64,000 nt of DNA, taken from Prostheceraeus crozeri. Taxonomy: Eukaryota > Platyhelminthes > Polycladida > Euryleptidae. Shown one piece after another: positions 12,882-24,017 of the stretch. The notes under the pieces are model-generated. The model saw nothing but the letters and a program-made list of their open reading frames with translations, did not search any database and was not told the origin of the DNA. The position numbers and the translations under genes were made by a program. How positions within the stretch are numbered: the first letter of the stretch is position 1; every line of letters starts with the position of its first letter. The DNA lies in NCBI GenBank assembly GCA_907163375.1, contig CAJQUW010006798.1:62001-126000 (forward strand). Reading direction: 5' to 3'.

Positions 12882-13053
12882 TGTTAAACCTTTTTTTACA
12901 TGCGAGTAATTCAAAACTCTTGTTTGGCATAGACTCAGATGTATTCTAAGCCCCACTCGGCAATATCTGAAACACAATAGAAAACGTGTAAGAACACAGT
13001 ACAAAACACAATATAAAATGCATCATGCAGAGAATATGAATACAAATATAACA
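12882..13053 (-). repeat. Copia 3' LTR (172 bp)
   Basis: Begins TGTTAAACC and ends ATATAACA on the plus strand, with TG..CA ends. Practically identical to the copy at 17443-17615. Preceded by the TACAG duplication. Confidence 0.95.
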
Positions 13054-13203
13054 AATTCCCTCTCTTCTCTATTTGAAGGAAAATACCTAAAAATAAGTCT
13101 CTTGAAAACTCACTACTAAAAAGAGCTATAAAAACTAAAAGAACAAAATGCACTGTGACTAGCGTAGAGAAAAAGCACCAGAAGAATATGGAGAATTGAC
13201 AAA

Positions 13204-15393
13204 CTAAGTTTGCTTCAAGTTCGCAGAAAGAACGTTCAAAAGTTTCTCTCTGTTTGCGTCCCGTTTCGTCAGACAATTAGCAAGTTGATGATCCGTCGGG
13301 ATCCAACGCAACTTGATTTCGCCTCGATCGATCATCTCTCGAAGCATAGCGATGTCAATACGAAGTCTCTTATCTAGCACAGCCTTTGTCGATGCTAAAG
13401 ATTCAACGAGCGATGCATTGTCTGTGAAGCACATTATTGCTGGAGCGAATCCATTGATTTCCTTCATCGTATGAGATAGCAGGATCGCGGCTTCCGCTGC
13501 CTCAATGAGAGCCAATGTCTCTGCTGCGAGAGTTGATCGCACCACTCGACGAACTTTCCTGGATTGCCAAGAAACGAGAGTTGTCAGCTCAGCATCACCG
13601 AGAAAGATCACGAAACCTGCCTGTGAACCACCATCACTGAGATTTCCAAAAGAAGCATCCGCGTAGACATACAATGTTGACTGTCCTTCCAACATGCGGT
13701 TGCACTCTATGGTCAAACCAACGCTCGACGATTTCAATTTACGAATGACCTTGTTGGCTCGGATAGCATCTTCTACTTGAGGATGTTTCAAGTGACTGCT
13801 CAACTCACACGCATCGAATGATAGATCTGGACGAGTTTGATTCGCAAGCCAATTCACAGATCCCACTGCTGCACGAAATGACTTGCTCTCCTTATCCGAC
13901 AACGGACGACCAGCATGCTTGTCCATGATGCCAACTTCATTCATTGAGTCCGCATAACGAGTTTGATTCATAGTGATCCGCCTTCCTGTCTGATGCAGCG
14001 CGATGCCAAGATATTTGAATGCTCTGTCTTCTTCTTTGCTTATTCTGAATTTCTGTTTCAACGGTTCAACAATTCGTTCCTGAAATGCCGTTGTTCCTCC
14101 CCAGCAAATATCATCAACGTGGATACACAGCACTCCCAGCAATTGACCTTCCTGGTCATGATGAAAGAAAAGTCCTGGATCAGTAGCTGACACACGAGCC
14201 CCTTTGCCTTCCAGGAATTCTCGCACCGTAAAGTACCATGATCTGGCAGCATCGTTCAATCCATAGACAGTCTTCTTTAGACGCCAATATGAGTCGGCAT
14301 TCGCTTCTGCTGGGGGAATCACAAACACATGACGATCAATATCACTTCCTTGAAGAAAAGCCTCTTTGATGTCCAGTGATCTCAAGGTCCAATCGTTTGC
14401 AGAAATCGTAGCAAGTGCAAGGCGCATGTTCACCTTCGAGCAAGTAGGAGAATCACAGCGTTCATTCAGTCTCTCCTCGAATCCCCTTGCCACCAGGCGA
14501 GCCTTTACTGTACTTTGGCCCTCGACCTTTTTCTCAGTCAACACCCATCGAAGAGTAAGCGGTTCCTGGGAAATATCCTGGCATTCTTCAAAGACATCGT
14601 TGTCTCTCCAGGCTCTCAATTCCTGTTCTTTTGCTTTCTGCACATCCTCTTCTAAAGCGTGAACTATAAGAACTTCTTGATCATCCGAAATTTCGCTATA
14701 TTCTGCCAGATCCATCAAATTGACACATTTCTTTGAACCATCACTAAACAAGAGATTGTAGTTATCTTTGTTGCGCCCAGTCGCTTTTCCCGCGCGATTG
14801 ATCACCGTAGCTGTTTGGACGTCTTCTCCACCATCGAATTTGAATTCAACACGCTGTCCTACTCGTGGCCGTCTTGGATTTCCTTGACCTGAATCCTTTG
14901 GCATTGCAGACCCATGCAACCGTTGCGTCAAATCGTCTTGCACTTCATCGCCTTCCTCTATTGTGGGACTACATTTCTCCGTCACCACAGTTCGAGAGAC
15001 TTCGTCTTCATCATCGCTAACATTGGAGTCACAGTCCATCTTCTCATCCACCGATCCTTCTTTGATGTCATCTTCCAATTCCTTGTTTGCGGATGGATTT
15101 TCACTCCTTTCTCGAACTGCTCGCAGGCGAGTTGGGTGCACGCGCACAAATAGTCCACCATGCTTGATGATGACCTGCTGTCCGTCTTTGCCGATCACTT
15201 TGCCTGGTCCACGCCATTCATTTGAATCAATGCGCTTATAGTACACAGACTCTCCCGATTCCACATTGTCACTCCCTCGTATGTTGTGCTTCATGGCTCG
15301 GCGCAACTTGTCGCATGACTCATTTTGAATGAACAACTTCCTTGCCGCATGCATTGCATTGATATTTTGAGCCACCATCTCGCTAACCGTCAC
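13204..15393 (-). mobile_element. Copia reverse transcriptase and RNase H part
   Basis: A 729-residue open frame. The N-part is the integrase C-terminal region (YKRIDSNEWRGPGKVIGKDG, a GKV-type motif). RT of the RVT_2 type follows: KARLVARGFEE, SLDIKEAFLQG, LKKTVYGLNDAARSWY, and LLGVLCIHVDDICWGG as the catalytic box. RNase H (the Copia-type domain) follows: LYVYADASFGNLSDGGSQAG, LAAETLALIEAAEAAI, CFTDNASLVESL, RIDIAMLREMI and the C-terminal HQLANCLTKRDA. All main motifs are visible. Confidence 0.95.
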
Positions 15394-15537
15394 TCATTCA
15401 AGCGCAGGTGGTTCATCTTCGAGCACATTTGGAAGGACTGGGTTGCGTCCAAATACCATTTGATTAGGTGAGAACCCATGCGCATTCGTCAAAGCGTTCT
15501 TTGCCGCTACCGCCCAAGATAATGCAATTTGATGACT

Positions 15538-16461
15538 TCAGTTACTCTCTGACATGATTTTCCGAACACTTTCACCCAGCACGCCATTGTACCTTTCGAC
15601 CAAGCCATTACTCCACGGACTTTCTGCTGCGGTAGTCAAAACGGTCACATTGTAGTTTTCTGCCATGCTGCGGAAATTCTCGTTATTGAACTCTCCGCCA
15701 TTGTCGGACAAAAACCGACGAGGTGCTCCGAACACACTTATCCAGATGCGAAATATGGCTTCAATGATGGTCTCTGCTTTCTTATTCTGAACGATGGCTG
15801 CAGCACTGTACCTCGTAGCCATGTCAATCAGATGTAAGAACGCAAATCCTTCCACTTGCTTGAGATCCATTGCAACTGCATCATTGAACGTAGTGGCTAT
15901 TGGAAGACCAACCGTTGGTCTTGGTCTAGGTCTCTTGAACTTTAGGCAGGTGGAGCATTCCTCTTCAACACGCTGAATGGCTTCGAAGAGTTCTGAATCA
16001 TCTCGATTGGCCCGTTTCAAAAGATCTATCAACTTCGACGCACTGGCATGGCCGAACTGCTTGTGCAATTTTGATGCTTCATCTTTACGAGTCTTCCCGC
16101 GGTCCTCAAACGCAACCAGGCTATCTTGAATGCCAGTGTCAGGACCAAGATAGATGCAGTAGTGCCCAGCACTATTCTGGAAGGTTTCCACGCTTGATCC
16201 AAGCATGGTGACCTTATCTTCGGCGAAGTCAATTACAGTGCCTGCACGCTTCATTGCCATCTTGCTGAACAGAAGTGGGATGTCGGCCTTAACAACGTCA
16301 GTCGTGATGAAAACATCTTGTGAGGACATCCGACAGGGCAACTTAAGCGTTTTCGAAGACTTCATTCGTTTTCCATCACCAAAACGAAACACGCTGTTTG
16401 ACGACGTCTCATCCAATCCCAGCTTTTCCCTTCTAATCCATCGAGGAAGCATTCCAGCCAT
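15538..16461 (-). mobile_element. Copia protease end and integrase part
   Basis: Continues the protease region (VFITTDVVKADIPLLFSKMA, typical of the Copia protease C-half) into the gag-pre-integrase zinc-binding segment (KLHKQFGHASASKLIDLLKR ... CSTCLKFKRPRPRP, an HHCC finger). The DDE integrase core follows: AVAMDLKQVEGFAFLHLIDM, RFLSDNGGEFNNENF, SPWSNGLVERYNGVLGESV. Integrase joins the cDNA to host DNA. Placement of integrase before RT is what separates Copia from gypsy. Confidence 0.93.
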
Positions 16462-17441
16462 TTCTCTCCGCAGACGGTCTTCGTGCAGCCTGTGTCCAAG
16501 ATTGCCATGCCGAGTGTGTCAGTCACGATCCCGTCATTCTGAGTCATCAAGACGATGTGAACATCAGTATCGTTTTCTTTCTCATTTTCCTTTGGCAACT
16601 TATCCGGGCATTTAGCTGCCCAGTGGAAGATTGATCCACACACCTTGCATCTACTTGGCTGACCATCAGGTCCTGGTCTGTTAGTTTGGCGTCCTTGAGT
16701 CGATGAGTTCCGAGCGCCATTATTGTATCCTCGACCACGGCCATAGTTTGAATAACGACGATATGGACGACCACGACCAGCGAATCCATTATTGGCATGC
16801 AAGACGGTTTCCTCAGTATCCGTTTTACTTGAGCTGCATTCCAGAGCTTCTTGCTTCACCGTCACACCCACGGGTGTATCTCCTGGAACCTTGAAATTTC
16901 CGGCTATCTTCTTTAGACAAGTAGCCATTCCCTTGTAGGTCAGGCTATCCGTTGTTGCACGAGTCAGCTTATGTTCGTTTGCTGGGAGATTCGAAGACGC
17001 AAGCAGCCTGTACGCCAATACACCCTCCGGCAGCACCATACCGTGTTTCTTCACAACGTTGTACAAGTGATCGAAGGCCTGCAAATACTCGTCTATGGGC
17101 GTTTGTGGAGATCGCTTCATTGTTTCGAATCTCTCATACGCCTCATATGCCAGTTCGTCCTTGTCCTTTGCAAACAGCGTGTCGAGCTTCATGATAATGA
17201 GATCCAAACCAGTTTCCTCCGAAAGATCCCTTATTTCCAATTCCAAAGCTGCCTCCCTTGCTCGACCTTTCAGCGACAGAAGAACTGCAGGTCCCTGCTT
17301 CTCCAAAGGCAAATCCGTGAATATTCTCCATACCTCAATCTCCTTCTTCCAATCTTCAAATGACGTTTCCTCTCTCATCACCGGTGGGGCTTTCACGTTG
17401 ATTCCCGCCATGTTGCAGCACCAACCACGCTCTGCTACCAA
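16362..17441 (-). mobile_element. Copia gag and protease part
   Basis: Gag of the Copia element. It begins near the 5' LTR (MAGINVKAPPVMREETSFED at 17411) and contains the gag core (WKKEIEVWRIFTDLPLEKQG, LLSLKGRAREAALEL, IDEYLQAFDHLYNVVKKHG). An Arg/Gly-rich linker and one CCHC zinc knuckle follow (CKVCGSIFHWAAKCP). After the knuckle comes an aspartic protease start with LDTGCTKTVCG. Gag packages the RNA and the protease cuts the polyprotein. This order fits the family; the frame then meets the integrase part. Confidence 0.92.
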
Positions 17442-17442
17442 A

Positions 17443-17615
17443 TGTTAAACCTTTTTTTTACATGCGAGTAATTCAAAACTCTTGTTTGGCATAGACTCAG
17501 ATGTATTCTAAGCCCCACTCGGCAATATCTGAAACACAATAGAAAACGTGTAAGAACACAGTACAAAACACAATATAAAATGCATCATGCAGAGAATATG
17601 AATACAAATATAACA
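17443..17615 (-). repeat. Copia 5' LTR (173 bp)
   Basis: Same sequence as 12882-13053 apart from one extra T in a homopolymer. Followed by TACAG at 17616-17620; on its inner side is the primer-binding site complement GCTCTGCTACCA (17430-17441). Confidence 0.95.
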
Positions 17616-17879
17616 TACAGAGCGCCCTATAATTTTATTATAGCATTTTTTCTCAATCATGTCGATAGTCGATATAACACCGGAACACAGATAATCAATC
17701 CATGTTGTAGTTTCAGATGAAGGACAACTAGCCCTACATGTACAAGTAATGTGGAGTTTCAATTCATCATAGATATCAAATGAAGATGGGAGGACACTGC
17801 GTGCAACATCGACTCCCATCGGAGGGCGCTTGCTACAAATCGCCTCCTATTCACGCCATAGTACCAAACGCCCTAATTA

Positions 17880-19890
17880 TTATCATTATTATATTATTTT
17901 ATTATATTCATGAAATTTTATTTATATTGGGATTTGTCTTCCTCTCTATTCTAATATATCATTGACATCAATGGCGATTAATTTTATATACACTACATGT
18001 ATGTATAATGGTATGGTGTAGGTATTTCAAGAAGTAAACAATTCCATTTGTTCTACTGTGTAGGCCTACGGGATATATTATTTCTCGTTAGATTGTGAGA
18101 CTCATTACCACTAAACCCTCCCTCATATCATGACATTTTGGGATAACATAAATATCAGAAAGGTTGAAATTCCTGCTTGATATAATTGCTGAGAAAATGT
18201 TTTACACATTACAAGGGGTTTCGCATGCGGCGCTTTAAAAACTTAAATTCTACCGCTTATACTCCTAAAAGGTTGGAGGCTTCGCCTGCGTTACTTTGTT
18301 TCAATATGGTTGAACTCTAATTAATCTGTAGCCATAGTGCATTAATAATCAATGTATTTTTAGTCGCCGCATAGGGCCTATAGCGTGTAGTCGCATAACA
18401 TAAATTATTCATAACTATTTAAAATTGACTCTTGGATTGCCTGTGATTATCTCAAAACTGAAAATGGGACCAGGGAAAAGTAACGTATGGTCCCTCCTAG
18501 AAGAGATCTTTCGGATTTTTTGTAAAACCGTGTTACCATCCCTGTCTAAATTTGACGCGTGAATTTGAGTAAAATTTCCTTGCAGAAAGCCTGGAAATTT
18601 CATTCAGATTTGACCCTGAATTTTCGTAAATTTCCCTGGAAAACACCTAGAAATTTTCATTCAAATTTGCACGGACACCTTGTTGATGCTTCTTTTCTTT
18701 CCTTAGTGAAACGCGTCCTAGTCGTCTTAGATTGTCAAATGTCTTCCACTAAGCTTGTCAATGCAAGATCTCCTGAAGGGTCAATATGGGACCCAATGAT
18801 AATGCTTCGTCATTCAGTGGTGACCTATGATCACTCTTTGTTTCCTTAGCTCATTATTTCCTTCTGATATTGATTTTTATTGATGACATTCTAGCGAATT
18901 ACATGAGCTTTGTTTATGTTGGTTTAATGTTTCATGACTGATGTATCGAAATCATAATAAACGCAATCTTGTTCAGCGCAGGTGCTTACTTGTCTTTTCG
19001 TCTGTCGGAAGAACTGCAGAAGTGAGAAGGATTTCTTTTCGTGTTGCTTTTGCGGTCACTTACGTAATGGCGGCTCAACCTTAATCAAATAGCTGTCATA
19101 ATCTTTTTTGAAAGCCAAAAGTTGTTCTTAGATGTAATTGTCTTTTTATTATGTTTGAAGTACAAGAAATGAGGGAAAGGTTTGATTTGAATCATTGCCG
19201 GAGCTACAAGTAATGATGAAATATCCTCAGGCTGAGCTGCGAGCGTTTTTGACTTTTTAGCCGCCATCAGTGAGGTAGATCAGCAACTCACTCTACAGAC
19301 CATCGGTAGGTGTATGTGCTTGGAAATCCGGCAGCTCACCTTCGTGTATGAAGTGCAAACACGAATTAGTTATTTGCACTGGTGTTTGCAAATTTCAAAT
19401 TTTAGAAACTAACTCCACAGAAATAGATTTGAACTACATGTATTCATTAATTGTAGATGTCTGTATTTCGGATGATGATTTGTTTGCATGTGAGTTACTG
19501 AATCTTTACGGGTATACTGCACTGATGACGGCTAAAAATCCAGAAACATTAATATTTCCCGTAATGGTTTGTATCAAATGTTGCTCTCATCTCATTTCAG
19601 ATTAAATAGTATATTAAGTTGCATGGGTTCTGTAATGTGTAATATTTGGGCACAATATAGAAGTCCATTTTCTTATATTGAGCAAGTGCGATAGCTTTTA
19701 GTTGTCCATTTATTCTGTGTGACATCGATTCAAAATTATTTTCTTGATGCAACGTGGCGGATTCTCAGTGATCATTTCAAAGTTGCTGATGCAGTAGCAA
19801 TTAGCAGCTCAATGATTAATTTCTGTAAGGTACTTTATGATTCAAAGGAAAACAGTTGCTAGCACGAGTACCACCACTACATTTATTTTC
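17880..19890. other. intergenic, no gene recognised
   Basis: AT-rich DNA with short open frames only. 18540-18690 carries a degenerate CTGGAAATTTCAT / CCCTGGAAAACACC block related to those near 6.1 kb and 46.2 kb. A weak inverted pair AATGGCGGCT / AGCCGCCAT lies at about 19066 and 19258. The 85-codon frame at 19348-19605 has no recognised domain. Confidence 0.45.
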
Positions 19891-20500
19891 TACTTGCTCA
19901 CTATTTGCCCGAACGCAATCTAGTTCTTCGGTAAACAGCGCAAGAGCATATCTTCACGCAAACGCTCGTCGATCTGCAGAAAGCGGAGCGAAGCTTTGTT
20001 TTCCAGTTCATCCAAAGGCATAGGGTGACTCTAATGCACCATTTCTTAAACGTCCCCAAAAGAAAAAATTCACAGGGCATTGAACCTGATGGTATCGGAA
20101 GCCATTCCAAAGGCTCCCATGACGGTCAATCCAAGATTTAGGAAAATTGCTGGTTAAATAATTTACGATGGGTCTGTAGTAGTGCGCTGGCATTCCATCC
20201 TGCATGTAAATATTCCTATCCTTCATGACATTCGGTGTATTTTATACAGCATAGAAAGGAAGATTTTACCACACATTCTCGATTTCTCGAAAGAATAATG
20301 GCTCTCCCAAGAAAATGGCTTGTGGAATTGCCTGCCCAAGCATTTAGACTGCGCTGTACATAGATTTTGTATTAAGATATTTGCTGTGACCAGACCGCTC
20401 TGCTGAAGCAGTCTTCCAAATGTCGAACAGCTGAACAGCAATTTCCTAGTGGTTTCATGAAAATTCTTCACAGTAAAGACGGGATCTTGCACTGTGTGAC
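19890..20500 (-). pseudogene. mariner-like (Tc1/mariner superfamily) transposase remnant
   Basis: Read on the minus strand, the pieces resemble the C-half of a DDE transposase common in arthropod and other invertebrate genomes. NIYMQDGMPAHYYRPIVNYL corresponds to the QQDGAPPHY..V..YL box with the second catalytic aspartate. FPKSWIDRHGSLWNGF and a following PVNFFFWG correspond to the W..RSPDL.P.DFFLWG box carrying the third acidic position, here altered (QCPVNFFFWGRLRN). Several frame changes (three overlapping frames) show it is dead. No inverted ends were found. The N-terminal helix-turn-helix half (20223-20492) is barely recognisable. Confidence 0.75.
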
Positions 20501-21035
20501 GTCATGGCACAATTAATAGAAAGTGACAAAGCTGCACGAGAATAGTACAATATAAATTTGAATGTAAAAATTTTGAACGAAATGAAGAAAGTTGTCTTTG
20601 AAACAGTTAAGTAAAATCATCCATAGGCCTACATGTAGGGATTCAAGTAACTGAGGATTCAGAAGCATCTTTATTAGAACAGACCTAACTTCTGCTTGAA
20701 CGCTTTCAAAACTTAACGGGTTGTGTAATATTGAATGATCGTAAGTTTCTTACTTTGAGGGAGCCCACGACTACGCGAGGGGGCCCGTTCCGATTTGACT
20801 TTCCGGTTTTTATTTTTGCTAAGAGTGGCAGCCCTGTGTGAGCTCAAAACGCTTACGTACTGTGAGTCGCTAAAATTTATTAGAAATATTTATTAAGAAA
20901 AATTCATTATTTTTTTCATTGAGTAACCCCTTTCTTCGTTCATGGCTTGTAGCTGTGCCAGGTGCTAGGGGTGAGAATTCTGTGAAAACTCTATCTGCGG
21001 TTTTTAGTGACTTGTGATGTGTTGCGGCTACCGTT
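20500..21035. other. intergenic flank of the Polinton
   Basis: No gene recognised. The last six bases before the Polinton (ACCGTT, 21030-21035) form the target duplication with ACCATT at 44069-44074. Confidence 0.5.
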
Positions 21036-21866
21036 AGTAGTAAGCAAGTGACAAACACTCGACCGGCGCCCCCCCCCTCTGGAACGGCAGAGTGTCGTGG
21101 TCGGCCGCCGTTGGTGCTTCGGGTCTGAGTCCCCCCCCTCTGGAACGACAGAGGTTGTGGTCTGTCGTGGTGTGCCGGCCAGGTGGGTTCACGTTCACAA
21201 CATGTTCGCTGACTCCCCCCCCCTCTGCAACGACAGAGTGTGAGACTCGGGTGAGTTGGTCCGACCGCCTGGTTGACGTGGGCGACCGTCTAGGTTGACG
21301 TGGGCGACCGTCCAGGTTGACGTGGGCGACCGTCTAGGTTGTCGTGGATGGTGAAATGGCTGCCAGATTCGGATTCAGCGTAAAATTCTTCATCTGTGGT
21401 GTGATTTCCAGCTCAATCGGCGAGAAAAAATTTTTCTTCAAAATTTTAACAGAGTTAGAATTTGGGACGTTTTGGTGTGTAGCGCCCAAACGAAGCATCG
21501 GATGAGAAAACGGAGGCCAGATTCGGATTCAGCGTGAAATTCTGCATCGGTATGGTGAGTTTCAAGTCAATCGGAGAGAAAAAAATTTTCGCTGATGTCC
21601 CCCCCCCTCTGGACAGCTTGCTTCGATTTTGGCTTCTAGTGGACGGATTTTGTCGTGCGATAGCTCGTTTGAAAGCTAAGAGTGAGACAAATTCAGTGAA
21701 AGAATCGGCTTGTTCCTATCTGTCTTCGTTTAGATGTGAGACGCCATTTAAGATTTTGGGACATTGGCGAAAAACGACAGAGTTAGAATTTGGGACGTTT
21801 TGGGTTCTAGCTTCAAAACGAAGCATCGGATTGGAAAACGGATTTCAGATTTGGAATCAGCGTGAA
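21036..21866 (+). repeat. Polinton left terminal inverted repeat
   Basis: Matches the complement of 43425-44068. It is longer than the right copy because a block around 21370-21600 is duplicated. It holds three C-tract/hairpin motifs of the form C(8) CTCTGGAACGACAGAG at about 21068, 21131 and 21214, and three full copies of a 22-bp unit GTTGACGTGGGCGACCGTCT at 21272-21339. Confidence 0.9.
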
Positions 21867-22085
21867 ATTCTCTATCTGTATGGTGAGTTTCAAGTCAATC
21901 GGAGAGAAAAAATTTTCAACATTTTTCAAAAAACGACAGAGTTAGAATTTTTGCGATGGCTGCCTACTGTAGAGCCAAAACGAAGCATCGGATGAGAAAA
22001 CGGAGGCCAGATTCGGATTCAGCGTGAAATTCTGCATCGGTATGGTGAGTTTCAAATCAATCGGAGAGAAAAATTTTCGCTGACG

Positions 22086-23308
22086 TCCCCCCCCTCTGGA
22101 CAGCTTGCTTCGATTTTGGCTTCCAGTGGACGGATTTTGTCGTGCGATAGCTCGTTTGAAAGCTAAGAGTGCGACAAATTCAGTGAAAGAATCGGCTTGT
22201 TCCTATCTGTCTTCGTTCAAAAGTTAGAGCGGTTACAAGATTTTAGGTCGGAGCTCGCTCACCTGAAAAAATCCTAAGTGTCAGAGTGACTTTGTATGGG
22301 TAAAAATTTGAAAATTTTCCAAAGTGTGGAATTTCGACCTGGGACCGTCACCAAAACATTTTTCATCAAATTTTGAAATTTCACTGACGTCCCCCCACCT
22401 CTGGACAGCTTGCTTCGATTTTGGCTTCCAGTGGACGGATTTTGTCGTGCGATAGCTCGTTTGAAAGCTAAGAGTGCGACAAATTCAGTGAAAGAATCGG
22501 CTTGTTCCTATCTGTCTTCGTTCAAAAGTTAGAGCGGTTACAAGATTTTAGGTCGGAGCTCGCTCACCTGAAAAAATCCTAAGTGTCAGAGTGGCTTTGT
22601 ATGGGTAAAAATTTGAAAATTTTCCAAAGTGTGGAGTTTCGACCTGGGACCGTCACCAAAACATTTTTCATCAAATTTTGAAATTTCACTGACGTCCCCC
22701 CCCTCTGGACAGCTTGCTTCGATTTTGGCTTCCAGTGGACGGATTTTGTCGTGCGATAGCTCGTTTGAAAGCTAAGAGTGAGACAAATTCAGTGAAAGAA
22801 TCGGCTTGTTCCTATCTGTCTTCGTTCAAAAGTTAGAGCGGTTACAAGATTTTAGGTCGGAGCTCGCTCACCTGAAAAAATCCTAAGTGTCAGAGTGGCT
22901 TTGTATGGGTAAAAATTTGAAAATTTTCCAAAGTGTGGAATTTCGACCTGGGACCGTCACCAAAACATTTTTCATCAAATTTTGAAATTTCACTGACGTC
23001 CCCCCCCCTCTGGACAGCTTGCTTCGATTTTGGCTTCCAGTGGACGGATTTTGTCGTGCGATAGCTCGTTTGAAAGCTAAGAGTGAGACAAATTCAGTGA
23101 AAGAATCGGCTTGTTCCTATCTGTCTTCGTTCAAAAGTTAGAGCGGTTACAAGATTTTAGGTCGGAGCTCGCTCACCTGAAAAAAAAATCCTAAGTGTCA
23201 GAGTATGGGTAAAAATTTGAAAATTTTCCAAAGTGTGGAATTTCGACCTGGGACCGTCACCAAAACATTTTTCATCAAATTTTGAAATTTCACTGACGTC
23301 CCCCCCCT
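22086..23308 (+). repeat. tandem array, four copies of a ~304-bp unit, next to the left TIR
   Basis: Units begin at TCCCCCC(C)CTCTGGACAGC: 22086, 22390, 22695 and 22999, with a fifth partial start at 23299. Periods are 304, 305, 304 and 300 bp. Each unit contains the TIR-derived segment (GGACAGCTTGCTTCGATTTT to ATCTGTCTTCGTTC) plus a block AGCGGTTACAAGATTTTAGG to CATCAAATTTTGAAATTTCA not found in the right end. The copies are nearly identical, so the array is recent or homogenised. Confidence 0.95.
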
Positions 23309-23324
23309 CTTATCGATTGCATAT

Positions 23325-23390
23325 TCACAGGGTATATAAGAACGGGATCGGGAGAGGAATTTCACTAAGTTGAGAAACTGACTACAGGTA
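23325..23390 (+). promoter_or_regulatory. TATA promoter and leader-exon donor, left Polinton gene
   Basis: TATATAAG at 23333-23340 lies about 50 bp before a splice donor CAG/GTAAGT (GT at 23388). A matching acceptor TTTACAG ends at 24010, eight bases before the ATG at 24018, so a leader intron of about 620 bp is likely. This is the only strong start signal between the array and the coding region. Confidence 0.65.
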
Positions 23391-24017
23391 AGTCGTTTCT
23401 CTTGAGGTCCGATATCGGACTTCTGACTTTACATTGCTGATATCAGCTAAGGTGTCAGACTTATAGGTTAGTCAGTATAGCATGACTGACCATTTGATGA
23501 TAGTAGGCCGAAATCTTCAAACGGCTATAACTTTGCTTCTACAAGTCCTTTAGACTTGATTCAAAAAACATTCGACAGCGTTTGCTATGCTGAAGGTGAC
23601 AGACTACTTATAAACGTTTTATGAGTAGTACTAAAATACTGAAAAATTTAAATTCATATTTAATGATAATAATTAAAGTTTTTGAATAAAAAGCAGTCGT
23701 TTATTAGTCTCTGTGACTTGGGTCGTTTCCTCTTGTAAATAACTCCACCGGTTTTCATGTCAAAACTGGGGCCCGGATACCAACACAGTGATATGACGCA
23801 CGCTCTGTCCGATCGAGGTTGGATTTGTGGGTCGAGGCCTTGGAGCTGGGATAAGATCCCCTCTGAGTAATGCCTGTAACGGATTCAAGAGCTTAACACC
23901 CAAACGGTTGCTGACTTGCTATCAAATGTTTGGTGTCTTAGTCTTTCAATGCATATCAGCAAGTAGTATCCTATAAACACTTGCTATCAAATTTTACTCT
24001 ATCTTTACAGAATTATC

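Larger units (their letters stand above)
12882..17615 (-). mobile_element. Copia-group LTR retrotransposon, nearly whole, young
   Basis: A 4734-bp element on the minus strand with two LTRs and a 5-bp target duplication TACAG (12877-12881 and 17616-17620). The LTRs differ only in the length of one T-run, so insertion is recent. Next to the 5' LTR (element sense) lies TGGTAGCAGAGC, a methionine-tRNA primer site; next to the 3' LTR lies a purine tract (AGAGAAGAGAGGGAA, minus sense). Internal order gag, protease, integrase, RT, RNase H is diagnostic of Copia (Pseudoviridae); a GalEa-like animal lineage is plausible. The coding part falls in three overlapping frames, so about two breaks; otherwise complete. 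Confidence 0.96.
11578..17873. mobile_element. DNA transposon-like element with GGGCGCTTGGTAC repeats, split by a Copia insertion
   Basis: Between the LINE tail and 17.87 kb the same 13-16-bp motif recurs on either side of the Copia element. Copies: 11578-11590, 11609-11621, 11637-11650 (weak), 11666-11680, 11774-11787, an inverted copy 11793-11808, 11928-11943, an inverted fragment 17619-17628, 17823-17836 and the terminal inverted copy 17861-17873 (GTACCAAACGCCC). The first and last copies form a short inverted pair, marking probable element ends. No transposase was recognised; 11950-12876 holds no gene. No clear target duplication was found, so boundaries are tentative. Confidence 0.6.

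Noticed and set aside
13963-17448. Many plus-strand frames across the Copia element
   Set aside because: They are antisense shadows of the gag-pol frames, without domains.
19348-19605. 85-residue frame with several Cys
   Set aside because: Cys spacing does not match a zinc finger I can name, and there is no neighbouring exon signal.
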